This document shows positions 44,247 through 51,468 of a stretch of 55,957 nucleotides of DNA, in pieces; positions within the stretch are counted from its first letter, which is position 1, and every line of letters begins with the position of its first letter. Made by a program: the position numbers and the translations under genes. A model generated the notes under the pieces. The model was not told where the DNA came from, made no database searches, and worked only from the letters and a program-made list of their open reading frames with translations. The stretch comes from a virus. The stretch lies in IMG/VR virus record IMGVR_UViG_3300028831_000182, positions 1 through 55,957 of that record. One strand, given 5' to 3'.

Positions 44247-44447
44247 CTAAGGAATCCGCGCCACCGGAGATTGCATCAGCAGATCCACCTGGGGGTCGTC
44301 ATCATCGACGGTGAGGTGGCCAGCGCGGATGCCTGCCATGGTTTCGGCGGATAGCCCCAGGGTGGGCCGGTTACGTGCCCGCAGTATGCGTAGGTGCCGT
44401 TCCCGCTCTGGTTTGCCGATCAGTTCGTCTAGTACCCATCGCCACAT
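44247..44447 (-). CDS. Hypothetical minus-strand protein
   Basis: A 66-residue protein: MWRWVLDELIGKPERERHLR, then TLGLSAETMAGIRAG and an acidic stretch. It is protein-like and stands alone on the minus strand. ATG 44447 is chosen; GTG 44471 or ATG 44486 would extend it under the divergent promoter at 44465. Unassigned. Confidence 0.55.
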   Translation of the reverse strand: MWRWVLDELIGKPERERHLRILRARNRPTLGLSAETMAGIRAGHLTVDDDDPQVDLLMQSPVARIP

Positions 44448-44464
44448 GCCTACCACCACCGCTG

Positions 44465-44493
44465 TTGTCACTGGCCCCCGCATCCTGTAACGT
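44465..44493 (+). promoter_or_regulatory. Promoter TTGTCA-N17-TAACGT
   Basis: TTGTCA (44465-44470), 17-base spacer ending in TG, TAACGT (44488-44493). Same -10 as at 805. It overlaps the upstream end of the minus-strand gene, allowing promoter interference. Confidence 0.7.
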
Positions 44494-44548
44494 CGGGGGT
44501 GTTGGTTCCGATGGACTAGACGTAGCCCATCAAACGTCGGAGGAAACC

Positions 44549-44818
44549 ATGACGATCTCGCTGCAATCCCTGTGTGATCCAGACTCGCTGACGTGCTCCG
44601 ACCCCGGTCGGCACCTGTCCACCAGCTGCTACCCGCGGTATGTGTCGCTGTGCGACCCCGATGACACCGACCAGATGGACTACCACCAGTGGCGCGCGAC
44701 GTGTTCCGCTGCCGCCCCGGTAGGTCCCGTCGTTCCCCGTGAGGCCCAGGACAGGGGGTCTGACTGCCCGTTCCACGACGCGGACCAGCTCTGCCCAGCC
44801 TGCACTTTCCAGCCCTGA
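44549..44818 (+). CDS. Cys-rich protein
   Basis: An 89-residue protein with nine Cys spread over its length (LCDPDSLTCSDPGRH, CPFHDADQLCPACTF). ATG after CGGAGGAAACC, driven by promoter 44465. Probably zinc-binding. Confidence 0.65.
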   Translation: MTISLQSLCDPDSLTCSDPGRHLSTSCYPRYVSLCDPDDTDQMDYHQWRATCSAAAPVGPVVPREAQDRGSDCPFHDADQLCPACTFQP

Positions 44819-44831
44819 CAGCGAGGACGCC

Positions 44832-45074
44832 ATGAGTAACCGACCCCTGGTCGAATGTAAGCCCCACGGACTGATCAGCTGCGGCGCCTGCCTGGATGCC
44901 GCCATGGAGCCTTACTACGACTCCATCCAGCCGCCCAGCGCCCTGGCCGCAGCTCTGATCGCTGAGAGCGAGGACGGCACGATCCGGTCCCTGTTTGAAC
45001 CGCTGCGGGATGACCGGGAACCGGTCGACCTTGACGACGCGCACTATTTCAACAACCCATTAGCGAGCGGATGA
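44832..45074 (+). CDS. Small Cys protein
   Basis: An 80-residue protein: ECKPHGLISCGACLDAAMEP near the start, then an acidic helical tail. The C-P-H...C-x2-C motif is common in small actinobacterial zinc proteins. GAGGACGCC precedes ATG. Confidence 0.62.
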   Translation: MSNRPLVECKPHGLISCGACLDAAMEPYYDSIQPPSALAAALIAESEDGTIRSLFEPLRDDREPVDLDDAHYFNNPLASG

Positions 45075-45100
45075 CCATGCCGACGCAAGATCGCACGGGT

Positions 45101-45122
45101 CGCACGTGTGGATGCACGTGCG
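45101..45122. other. Palindrome CGCACGTG-N6-CACGTGCG
   Basis: A perfect 8-base inverted repeat in the gap before the small TM and DUF397 genes. It may be an operator or an RNA hairpin. An open frame runs through this gap into DUF397, but I regard it as non-coding. Confidence 0.45.
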
Positions 45123-45221
45123 GGCTACCTGCGCTGGTCAGGGACCACACGATGGGAGGTACAACCAGCGTGTTAACAGCAGGAGGCTGCACTGATCGCA
45201 CCCTGCTGAGGGAGCCGCCAC

Positions 45222-45356
45222 ATGCATACCGGGAACGCGGCAGCAGAACTACTCACCCTGGGGATGTTCCTCGCAGTGGAGGGGCTCCCCCTGTTGCTGG
45301 GCGCCTACGTCGAACATCGGGCTGGGCGCCGCGAGGAAAGAGAGACACGCGAATGA
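45222..45356 (+). CDS. Small membrane-like protein upstream of DUF397
   Basis: A 44-residue protein with a hydrophobic middle (LLTLGMFLAVEGLPLLLGAYV) and a charged tail. ATGA-coupled to the DUF397 gene. Possibly a single-TM partner. Short ORF, supported by coupling. Confidence 0.5.
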   Translation: MHTGNAAAELLTLGMFLAVEGLPLLLGAYVEHRAGRREERETRE

Positions 45357-45628
45357 TCCACTGGCGCAAAAGCAGTCACAGCGGGAACAACGGCACGTGC
45401 GTTGAGATCGCTGACGGGCAAGCCGGCCAGATCCTGGTCCGCAGCTCCACCAGCCCCCACATCCCACCCGTGGCTTTCACCACCGCCGAGATGCTGGCGT
45501 TTTTCCGGGGCGTGAAGGCCGGCGAGTTCGACGATCTAGTACTCGACGCGATAGGCAACGCCAGTGGATCCCGTGTCGGTTCTGGTCCTGCTGGTCCTCA
45601 GCGTCGTAGCGATAGCGGCAGGAGGTGA
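45353..45628 (+). CDS. DUF397 protein
   Basis: A 91-residue protein with the DUF397 core: WRKSSHSGNNGTCVEIADG (about 4-22), ILVRSSTSP and FTTAEMLAFFRGVKAGEFDDLV. DUF397 proteins are actinobacterial and often work opposite XRE/DUF5753 regulators in development and antibiotic control. No such regulator is in this window, so it may act on host regulators. The N-terminal frame extension to 45071 is not favoured. Its end overlaps the next gene. Confidence 0.88.
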   Translation: MIHWRKSSHSGNNGTCVEIADGQAGQILVRSSTSPHIPPVAFTTAEMLAFFRGVKAGEFDDLVLDAIGNASGSRVGSGPAGPQRRSDSGRR

Positions 45629-45764
45629 GGCCCTGTACCTGTACCTGGCAAGTCATAGCACCGCAGCTGCGTTCTGCGCAGCGATGCTGATCATCGATCT
45701 GGCCGCCGGCTACCTGACGTGGATGCCCGGCACCGAGGAAACCGAAAGAGGAAACCATGGCTAA
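45564..45764 (+). CDS. Two-TM small membrane protein
   Basis: A 66-residue protein with two hydrophobic stretches (about 4-26 and 31-50), starting at GTG inside the DUF397 gene. Overlaps the next leader. Unassigned. Confidence 0.6.
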   Translation: MDPVSVLVLLVLSVVAIAAGGEALYLYLASHSTAAAFCAAMLIIDLAAGYLTWMPGTEETERGNHG

Positions 45765-45876
45765 CAAGCAAGGCAAGTCCGGCAGGTCCGCCCATGAGAA
45801 GGTCAGCGACGCGCTGAGCACGTTCGAGCGGACCCTGGACCGCGTTACCCGCGCCACCGACCGGCTAGGCCGCTAA
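45757..45876 (+). CDS. 39-residue basic helical protein
   Basis: MANKQGKSGRSAHEKVSDAL then a helix ending in TDRLGR. ATG directly after AGAGGAAACC, overlapping the previous stop. Likely translated; role unknown. Confidence 0.55.
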   Translation: MANKQGKSGRSAHEKVSDALSTFERTLDRVTRATDRLGR

Positions 45877-45878
45877 CC

Positions 45879-45977
45879 ATGGCCGATGAATGGCAGATCG
45901 ACACCCCTGTTGAGGACCTTCTGGTCGACGTCGAGTGGCAGGGCATGGTCGACGCAGCGAACGCCCAGAGCGACTAG
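45879..45977 (+). CDS. 32-residue acidic peptide
   Basis: MADEWQIDTPVEDLLVDVEW plus a short tail, strongly acidic. Begins two bases after the previous stop. Possible protein-binding peptide. Confidence 0.45.
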   Translation: MADEWQIDTPVEDLLVDVEWQGMVDAANAQSD

Positions 45978-46043
45978 ATGACCATATGGGAGGCAGTGAC
46001 CATCCTGCTGCTACTCGCGGCAGGGTGGCACTGGTCAAAGTGA
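45978..46043 (+). CDS. 21-residue membrane peptide
   Basis: MTIWEAVTILLLLAAGWHWSK: a single hydrophobic helix. ATG follows the previous TAG with no gap. Very short; kept because the block is tightly tiled. Confidence 0.35.
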   Translation: MTIWEAVTILLLLAAGWHWSK

Positions 46044-46050
46044 GGAAACC

Positions 46051-46218
46051 ATGATCTACAGAGATGGGCAGAAGGTAGTAGAACTGCACACCGGGGTCAC
46101 TGGCCGTGTGCACATCATCGGCGACGATGAGGACGTGATCTGGGACAACGGGCAGAGCACGTCACTGGCCACGGCCCGTTTCAACGGGATAGCCAAAGAC
46201 GACAGGCCGGACCGCTGA
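46051..46218 (+). CDS. 55-residue beta-rich protein
   Basis: Small protein with strand pattern KVVELHTGVTGRVHIIGDD. ATG after GTGAGGAAACC. Unassigned. Confidence 0.55.
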   Translation: MIYRDGQKVVELHTGVTGRVHIIGDDEDVIWDNGQSTSLATARFNGIAKDDRPDR

Positions 46219-46320
46219 GAACACCGGCATACGCCGCAGTCCGGCTGCTGCTGAGCAACGTCGAGACGTTAGCTGCTTGGACTCCCGACGACCGAACCTG
46301 ATCACGGTTACCATCCGCGC

Positions 46321-46572
46321 ATGGCTGACACGAAAACCACCACCAGCAGGCACGCCAACGACGACGACACCACCAGCAGCGGCGGCAAGCTGCGCAAGGC
46401 AGCGGAAAACCTCCGTGCCACCGTCACCGGAGACAAAACCGGCGACCAGCCCACCACCGAGCAGGGTCCAGCCCCAGCGGTGAGCTACGCCGGCAGCGGC
46501 ACCACTGAACCCGTGGAGCTGCCCGTGGAAACCCACGGCAACCACTACCGCGGATCAACCGGCGACGTCTGA
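46321..46572 (+). CDS. Disordered Thr/Gly-rich protein
   Basis: An 83-residue polar, probably disordered protein. No SD is visible and a TACCAT hexamer lies seven bases upstream of ATG, so the mRNA may be leaderless, as is common in actinobacteria. Ends 12 bases before the terminase small subunit. Confidence 0.55.
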   Translation: MADTKTTTSRHANDDDTTSSGGKLRKAAENLRATVTGDKTGDQPTTEQGPAPAVSYAGSGTTEPVELPVETHGNHYRGSTGDV

Positions 46573-46583
46573 CCCGTTGCCAC

Positions 46584-47090
46584 ATGCCCGAACCCAGCAG
46601 GAAGCTGCGCCGCAGCAAGACGGACGCCCAGGCCAGGGCGGAACAGGCTTTCAAGCTGTCCCTGACTGGTCTGGGCTGGCGTGAGATAGCCCGGCAACTC
46701 AACTACGGCAACCCGGGCAACGCGTGGCGCGCGGCGCAGCGATTCATCGATAACATGCCTGATCAGGGCAGTAGTAACCGCCGCCGGGTGATCGCCCACC
46801 AGTGTCTGGATGAGGTGTGGAAACTCGCCCACGCCCAGGCCGTGAACGGTGAGGTGCCGGCGATGCGGGTCCTGGTGGAAGTGGTCCGTACCCGGGCGCA
46901 GCTCGATGGTCTGAACCGGCCGACCGTGCTCCAGATCGACGGGCCCAGCGACACCCAGCAGCAGGTGGGCCCCACTCTGCGGGAGGTTTTACCCGCTGAG
47001 TTGACCGCTGACGTGCGAACTCTGCGCGCCCAGGCTCTGGCCATTCACCGGGCCTTGCCAGCTGGCCCAGCGGGCGAGCAGGCCGGCTAG
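46584..47090 (+). CDS. Terminase small subunit candidate
   Basis: A 168-residue protein. Basic start, then an HTH-like segment FKLSLTGLGWREIARQLNYGNPGNAWRAAQRF (about 22-53, read in pieces), a central helical region and a Pro/Ala-rich C-terminus. DNA-recognition HTH plus oligomerising helices fit TerS, and the ATPase half of TerL lies 600 bases downstream. It would recognise the packaging site. Confidence 0.72.
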   Translation: MPEPSRKLRRSKTDAQARAEQAFKLSLTGLGWREIARQLNYGNPGNAWRAAQRFIDNMPDQGSSNRRRVIAHQCLDEVWKLAHAQAVNGEVPAMRVLVEVVRTRAQLDGLNRPTVLQIDGPSDTQQQVGPTLREVLPAELTADVRTLRAQALAIHRALPAGPAGEQAG

Positions 47091-47091
47091 C

Positions 47092-47340
47092 GTGACCGTT
47101 TTGATCGAGGGCGTTGGGGGAAAGTGTCAGCACCCGACCTGCCGGCGGCTGGTGGTTCCGGGTGCGTGCTGGTGCTGCGGGTCGTGTCAGCTGGCTGAGT
47201 TGGTGGGTTACGACGTGCCAGCGGAGGGCAATCTGGCGCACACCCGCATGTGCGACCTACGCCAGCGCGCGTACGCGTTGTGCCGCTGCGGCCGGTCCGG
47301 GGGCTGCCTGATCCACGACCAGTCCGCGCACGTGGTGTGA
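47092..47340 (+). CDS. Cys-rich zinc protein between terminase genes
   Basis: An 82-residue protein with CQHPTCRRLVVPGACWCCGSC and later CRCGRSGGCLIH: up to ten Cys, enough for two zinc sites. GTG just after the TerS stop, GTGA to the next gene. Not a known terminase part. Confidence 0.62.
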   Translation: MTVLIEGVGGKCQHPTCRRLVVPGACWCCGSCQLAELVGYDVPAEGNLAHTRMCDLRQRAYALCRCGRSGGCLIHDQSAHVV

Positions 47341-47702
47341 CCAGGGCATTCACCCTGGGTTATCTTCCATGTGTGCGCGACACACCTATTCGTGTGCGGA
47401 TCCCTGACGAGCTGCGGGCCTTAGTGGTCGACGCAGCCGACCGGGACCGGCTCAACCAGTCCGCCTGGATCCGTGAGGTCCTGGCCGCGGTGGCGTCCTC
47501 GCCGCTGTCCCTGCCGCAGATCCTGGACGTGCTGCGGTCCGCGCCGCCGGCCGGGATCAACGGGCATCACCGCTGGAAGTCCCCGAACCCGCAGATGGGG
47601 GCCAGCGTGGTGGCCAGGTCGTGTTTGCATCGAGCAGACCTGATCGAGCGGTTCCCCACTTTCAACAGGTGCGCCGGCTGTGGTCGGGAGTGGCCGCGGT
47701 GA
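47337..47702 (+). CDS. Ribbon-helix-helix protein
   Basis: A 121-residue protein. RVRIPDELRALVVDAADRDRLNQSAWIREVLAAV (about 17-50, read in pieces) is an RHH/CopG-type motif; the C-terminus has SCLHRAD and CAGCGREW, a zinc knuckle. GTGA-coupled both sides; GTG 47373 is a possible shorter start. Likely a DNA-binding regulator or a packaging accessory. Confidence 0.68.
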   Translation: MTRAFTLGYLPCVRDTPIRVRIPDELRALVVDAADRDRLNQSAWIREVLAAVASSPLSLPQILDVLRSAPPAGINGHHRWKSPNPQMGASVVARSCLHRADLIERFPTFNRCAGCGREWPR

Positions 47703-48481
47703 CCCTGGCGCCTGACGCGCCGCGGGTGCATCCGTCCCTGCTGGATCTGACCGAAGACCAGGCCATTGAGGCAGCGTGCTGGGCTCACCTGGGGGTGTGG
47801 TCAGCGCGGAAGCTGGGCCTGGACATGGCGCCGCTGCACTGGGAGTGGTGCGACCTGGCGATGGATTGGACCCGTGGGTGTGTGGTCGCCCCGCGGGAGC
47901 ACGGGAAGTCCCAAACGTTCGCGGTCAACGCCACGGTGTGGGAGTCGCTGATCAGCCCGGGGCTGTGGACGTACATTTTTAGCGCCACCCTGGACCAGGC
48001 TAAGGCCCTGTTAGGGCAGATCAAGGCCACCATGGAGGTGGTCAACCCGGTGATGATGGCTGGCGCGTTCGTGGACAACTTCACCGAGGTGGAGTTCGCG
48101 AACGGATCGAGGGTGACGGTCGCCGGGGCCGGTAAGAGCGTGCGTGGTGCGCACCCGGACCGGATCGTGGGCGATGACGTCCTGGAGGAAGAGTCCACCA
48201 TGACCGAGCTGGGCCGTAAGCGGATGCAACGCTGGTTTTTCGGCACGGTGGGTGGGATGGCTCACCCGGGAACCACCAGGAAGGTGCGGGCCCGCTGGTG
48301 GGATGACCGGGTGGTGCTGCGAATGCCACCTACGCGAATACATCTTATTGGCACCCCCTTTCATGAAAGAGATTTGTTAATGAGTATGAGAACGCATCCG
48401 CTTTATCGTTATAGAAGATATGCTGCCGAGTTTGATCCGGCTAATTGCGTTCCTGGTTCTCTAGCCGTAGAGGCGAGTTAG
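47699..48481 (+). CDS. Large terminase, ATPase domain only, with recoded 3' end
   Basis: A 260-residue packaging ATPase. Walker A APREHGKS (about 64-71), Walker B RIVGDD followed by E (about 155-164), C-motif-like LIGTPFHERDLL (about 216-227) and PLYRYRRYAAEF (about 234-245). Full TerL proteins are roughly 450-550 residues, and the nuclease domain is missing here. The last 50 codons (from about 48327) switch to AT-rich codons (AGA, TTA, TTG) unlike the rest. The terminal LAVEAS-stop recurs, in different codons, at the end of the HNH gene. The nuclease half is probably encoded outside the window. Confidence 0.85.
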   Translation: MTLAPDAPRVHPSLLDLTEDQAIEAACWAHLGVWSARKLGLDMAPLHWEWCDLAMDWTRGCVVAPREHGKSQTFAVNATVWESLISPGLWTYIFSATLDQAKALLGQIKATMEVVNPVMMAGAFVDNFTEVEFANGSRVTVAGAGKSVRGAHPDRIVGDDVLEEESTMTELGRKRMQRWFFGTVGGMAHPGTTRKVRARWWDDRVVLRMPPTRIHLIGTPFHERDLLMSMRTHPLYRYRRYAAEFDPANCVPGSLAVEAS

Positions 48482-48485
48482 TAGA

Positions 48486-48529
48486 CTTCTCAGAGAAGGC
48501 GCCCCCGCAGTGCTACCACACTCGGGGGC
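48486..48529 (+). terminator. Hairpins after the terminase ATPase gene
   Basis: CTTCT-CAG-AGAAG (48486-48498) is followed by GCCCCCG-C-AGTG-CTACCA-CACT-CGGGGGC (48501-48529). No U-tract. Terminator-like; it could also be RNA structure carried with the HNH insertion. Confidence 0.5.
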
Positions 48530-48562
48530 CGGTCCGACTATCTGTGAACTGGAGCGTCGAAC

Positions 48563-49171
48563 GTGTGTGAGTGTACGTTCACTGAACGATGGTCTGCCAT
48601 CCCGACCTGGTAGGAGTCCTGCCAGGTCAGCACCTGCGGTCGTGTCCTGAGCCTGCCTAGGCAGGTGCTCCGCTCGAACGGGTCGTCGTACAGGGTCAGC
48701 GGGGGCCTGTTGGCCCAGACGTCGCGCCCTGATGGGCGATTAGAAGTGAAGCTTTCTCGGGATAACAGCGCCGTAACGGCCCTGGTCCATCAGCTCGTTT
48801 TGTTTACGTTCGTCGGGCCGCGTCCTCCGGGCCAAGAGGGATGTCACTGGGATGGTGACAACCAGAACAACCACCTGACCAACCTTCGGTGGGACACCAG
48901 CCTGGCCAATTCGGCGGATCAGCGTCGGCACGGAACCCATTGGAACACCGCTAAGACGGAATGTACTTATGGCCATCGGCTGGCATTTCCGAACCTACGC
49001 GCTGGTTACTGGGAGAAGTACGATCGCCGCGGCTGCCTGGCCTGCCACCGAGCTAACACGGCATGTCGGAACGCGCTGGCCAGGAAGGGGATCCTGCTCG
49101 ACTTCCAGACTGAGGCTGACTGGAGGTACGAGGAGATCATGCGTGGCCAGCTGGCGGTGGAGGCCAGCTAG
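48563..49171 (+). pseudogene. HNH homing-type endonuclease interrupted by an amber codon
   Basis: From GTG 48563 the frame reads VCECTFTERWSAIPTW, then TAG (48611-48613), then ESCQVSTCGRVLSL: together a NUMOD4-like start. HNH_3 core follows: LVHQLVLFTFVGPRPPGQEG, CHWDGDNQNNHLTNLRWDT, NSADQRRHGTH. A C-terminal zinc region has CTYGH and CLACH. A start at GTG 48665 would give a 168-residue protein without the N-terminal part. The amber means it is broken, read through, or restarted. It ends in GQLAVEAS, nearly the end of the terminase protein upstream. Confidence 0.75.
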
Positions 49172-49290
49172 TTGTCCTTGCGGCGGTGTCGGGGTTTGCG
49201 GTCGCGCCAGAGCACCCAGGGCATGAGGACCACGAGTGCGAACGCGATAGCGAACTCGACCATTTTGTGCGTGAGGGGCCAGGGAGGCAT
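49168..49290 (-). CDS. Small single-TM protein
   Basis: A 40-residue protein with a TM helix (VEFAIAFALVVLMPWVLW) and a very basic tail (RDRKPRHRRKDN). It converges on the HNH gene, overlapping its stop by three bases. No clear SD. The membrane-plus-basic-tail pattern is coherent, so probably real. Confidence 0.45.
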   Translation of the reverse strand: MPPWPLTHKMVEFAIAFALVVLMPWVLWRDRKPRHRRKDN

Positions 49291-49370
49291 ACCCGGCAAA
49301 CCGGTCGACTCGGCACCCGGGAACGCCCACCCGTATAGGCAGATGGCTAACCGGGTGATAGGTTAACCAG

Positions 49371-49610
49371 GTGACCAATGACCCAGTAGCGCCGGCCAAC
49401 TTGAACGAGCTACGGGCCGTGCGCGATCCAGCTGCACGAGCAAGGGCAGCCCGCGCCTACGTGAAAGCCCGCCAGGACGCCATCGCCACCGCGCTGGGGA
49501 TCCGGGATGACGCAATCCGCGCGCTGCTCCAGGACCACGGGCCGTCCGAGGTGGCCCGCCTATGCGACGTCAGCTTGTCCACGGTCAAGATTGCGAGGGG
49601 CAGGCAATGA
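49371..49610 (+). CDS. HTH protein of an actinobacterial family
   Basis: A 79-residue protein: helical N-terminus, then RDDAIRALLQDHGPSEVARL and CDVSLSTVKIARG, an HTH of the type common in Streptomyces proteins and phages. GTG 49371 after TTAACCAG. Likely a small regulator. A 13-codon ORF (49607-49648) links its stop to the next gene by stop/start overlaps. Confidence 0.7.
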   Translation: MTNDPVAPANLNELRAVRDPAARARAARAYVKARQDAIATALGIRDDAIRALLQDHGPSEVARLCDVSLSTVKIARGRQ

Positions 49611-49646
49611 GCGACACCTGCCCCCGCCGTGCCCGGTGGAGTTCTG

Positions 49647-49928
49647 ATGGTTGACCCGAAGTCGTACGCCGATGACAGCCACCAGCTACTGGTTGACAGC
49701 GTGGATCTGCCGGTTCTGCGCGCGTTGCTCGAGCTGCACCGCCCGTCCCGCGCCGGCTCCCTGTCGGTGATCGAGGTGGATGGTCGCCGGCATGGGCTGT
49801 ACGAGCCTCACTGCCTGGGCTGTAACTACCAGGGGAACTCGTTCATCGACGCGGAGTGGCCCTGTGAAACGGTGCGGCTGATCGCCATGGATCTGGGAGT
49901 GGTGCTACCGGCGCCTGATTTCGGGTGA
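49647..49928 (+). CDS. CxxC-PC family small protein
   Basis: A 93-residue protein: LHRPSRAGSLSVIEVDG, then HCLGCNYQGNSF and EWPCETVRLIAMDLG. It shares C-x2-C...PC-x-T with the proteins at 31340 and 54358. Zinc binding is likely. ATG 49647 with GGAG upstream. Confidence 0.66.
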   Translation: MVDPKSYADDSHQLLVDSVDLPVLRALLELHRPSRAGSLSVIEVDGRRHGLYEPHCLGCNYQGNSFIDAEWPCETVRLIAMDLGVVLPAPDFG

Positions 49929-50167
49929 GCGCCACCACCCACGGGTTCGTCCAGGATCCCGACAACCCGCTGCGCTGGCACCGCGATGGCCGCCCAGCTG
50001 GTCAGGCCCCGCGCCCGCCTCGCCGGCATCGGTGCGCGTCGCAAACCATGGAGCTGGATCTGGGGTCGATGTCCTGGACGCATCGGTGCGCGTGTGGGGC
50101 GGTGCGTAATCACAGCCAGTGGATTGGCAAGAACAGCAGGAGACACGATGGAGGAAACAATGACTGA
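49925..50167 (+). CDS. His/Cys-containing small protein
   Basis: An 80-residue basic protein with HRCASQTMELDLGSM and HRCACGAVRNHSQW. The paired C residues and His suggest one zinc site. GTGA-coupled upstream; its end overlaps the next start. Confidence 0.6.
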   Translation: MSATTHGFVQDPDNPLRWHRDGRPAGQAPRPPRRHRCASQTMELDLGSMSWTHRCACGAVRNHSQWIGKNSRRHDGGNND

Positions 50168-50546
50168 CCCAGTGACGGTCGCCGGCGGGACTGATCCGGT
50201 CGCCACCCAACCCACGGATGAGGAACTACACGCTGCTGCGGTCGACGCGATCACCGCGGTGGTGACCCGGAAGTGGGCCGGGGCCAGCCCGGAGGGGATC
50301 CGGGAGATGGCCACCGGGGTGCTGGATTTGTCCCTGGAGATGGGTGACCAGGGCGCGGTAGTGCTGGTCCCGGGTCACCGCCCGGATGCGTGGCGGCTGG
50401 CTGACGCGGTGCGCCGCACCGGCACGTCTTATTGCTCGGTGTGCCCGAACAAACCCCCGGTTTATGACGGCACACCGGCTGGGCAGGACCTGAAAGCCGC
50501 CGAGCAGGTGATTAGGCACCTGATGACCAGGGGGCCCGGGTCATGA
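50160..50546 (+). CDS. Hypothetical protein
   Basis: A 128-residue protein: acidic helical region (TDEELHAAAVDAITAVV), then VLVPGHRPDAWRLADAV and a C-terminal CSVCPNKP. ATG 50160 follows GGAGGAAACA; ATG 50148 is in the SD. Unassigned. Confidence 0.62.
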   Translation: MTDPVTVAGGTDPVATQPTDEELHAAAVDAITAVVTRKWAGASPEGIREMATGVLDLSLEMGDQGAVVLVPGHRPDAWRLADAVRRTGTSYCSVCPNKPPVYDGTPAGQDLKAAEQVIRHLMTRGPGS

Positions 50547-50722
50547 CCCCGAACGACGTCTGGTGGGTGGAGGTTTCGCTGGGCCTGGTGTGCCTGGCGC
50601 TGGTCCTGGTGCTCGTGCTGCTGGTGCTCGTGCTGGTCGGGTTGCGGCGTATCTACCTGAGGCTGAACATGCCCATTCCGTGGTCGGTCGGTGACCACGG
50701 CGAGCTGCGACCGGAGCTGTGA
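50543..50722 (+). CDS. Single-TM protein
   Basis: A 59-residue protein with a long Leu/Val-rich helix (VSLGLVCLALVLVLVLLVLVLV begins at about residue 10). ATGA-coupled. Function unknown. Confidence 0.6.
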   Translation: MTPNDVWWVEVSLGLVCLALVLVLVLLVLVLVGLRRIYLRLNMPIPWSVGDHGELRPEL

Positions 50723-50725
50723 CCG

Positions 50726-51127
50726 ATGGACCGCGATCAGTGGCACCTGGTGATGCAAAATCTGGAGTTCCTGGCAGGTGGCTGGGAGAAACTCGCCGAG
50801 GAAGCCAGCGAACGCGCAGAACGTCAACGCGCCAACCGTGGCCACGCGGTCGCGAACGAAAACGACGCACGGGCGTTGGCGTGGCAGAACGCCGCCGGGG
50901 ATCTGCGGACACTGCTGATCGCCTACCTGGAGCCTGAGCTGGCGGTCCGCTACTTCTACGCCGGGGAGTGGCGCCTGGGTGTCCTGCTGGTGCACCCACC
51001 TAAAGACCCGGGGTACTGGCAGATCCAGCGGTCCGGGATCGGCGCGATGGTCGATCGGGTGCCCGCCGACGCCGACCGGATCCGGGTTTATGTCGAGGGC
51101 ACCAAAGCGCCTACGGAGAAGCCATGA
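50726..51127 (+). CDS. Hypothetical helical protein
   Basis: A 133-residue protein: coiled-coil-like helix (GWEKLAEEASERAERQRANR), a second helix, then a beta-rich end (WRLGVLLVHPPKDPGYW). ATG coupled to the secreted-protein gene downstream. Unrecognised. Confidence 0.62.
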   Translation: MDRDQWHLVMQNLEFLAGGWEKLAEEASERAERQRANRGHAVANENDARALAWQNAAGDLRTLLIAYLEPELAVRYFYAGEWRLGVLLVHPPKDPGYWQIQRSGIGAMVDRVPADADRIRVYVEGTKAPTEKP

Positions 51128-51468
51128 AACTGCAATTGCTGATAGCTGCTGCTGGTGTGGTGTTGCTGGCGGTGGTCGGGTCGACTGGGCACATCCCAGG
51201 GGCGCCGGCCGCCGAGCCGGGCTGCCAGGCGCGGGTGGTCGCCAGCGAAGGCGCACCACCACCCGGGACACCGACCCTGGATCCGCAGAAGCTGTGCGAC
51301 GCGCTGGACCAGGCCGTTAAGACAGCGGAGTGCATGGGTGACCAGCCGGACGCGGATCGGGTCAACGCCCGGGAGCTGTGCTTGGAGGTCCAGCGCCGTG
51401 GGTGTGGGAACGCGGGCCGGGACTGCACCCTGATCCCAGCGGACCAGACCTATTACACCCGCCACTGA
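51124..51468 (+). CDS. Exported Cys-rich protein
   Basis: A 114-residue protein with a signal-peptide-like start (KLQLLIAAAGVVLLAVVG) and a likely cleavage region near AAEPG. The mature part has seven Cys. It may be secreted or surface-located after infection. ATGA-coupled. Confidence 0.6.
   Translation: MKLQLLIAAAGVVLLAVVGSTGHIPGAPAAEPGCQARVVASEGAPPPGTPTLDPQKLCDALDQAVKTAECMGDQPDADRVNARELCLEVQRRGCGNAGRDCTLIPADQTYYTRH

Noticed and set aside
45071-45352. 94-residue extension upstream of DUF397
   Set aside because: It overlaps a coupled small TM gene in another frame, and DUF397 proteins normally start at the WRKSSHS region.
48440-48481. Split-intein start: terminase ends ...N-CVPGSLAVEAS
   Set aside because: CVxG resembles an intein N-terminus, and split inteins in TerL are known, but the expected Thr/Ser at position 6 is absent, only 11 residues follow, and LAVEAS recurs at the HNH end. 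A homing replacement explains it better.
48482-49171. Group I intron in the terminase gene
   Set aside because: Hairpins and an HNH ORF are present, but no continuing terminase exon follows, much of the structured part is HNH coding sequence, and no P/Q/R/S core was recognised.
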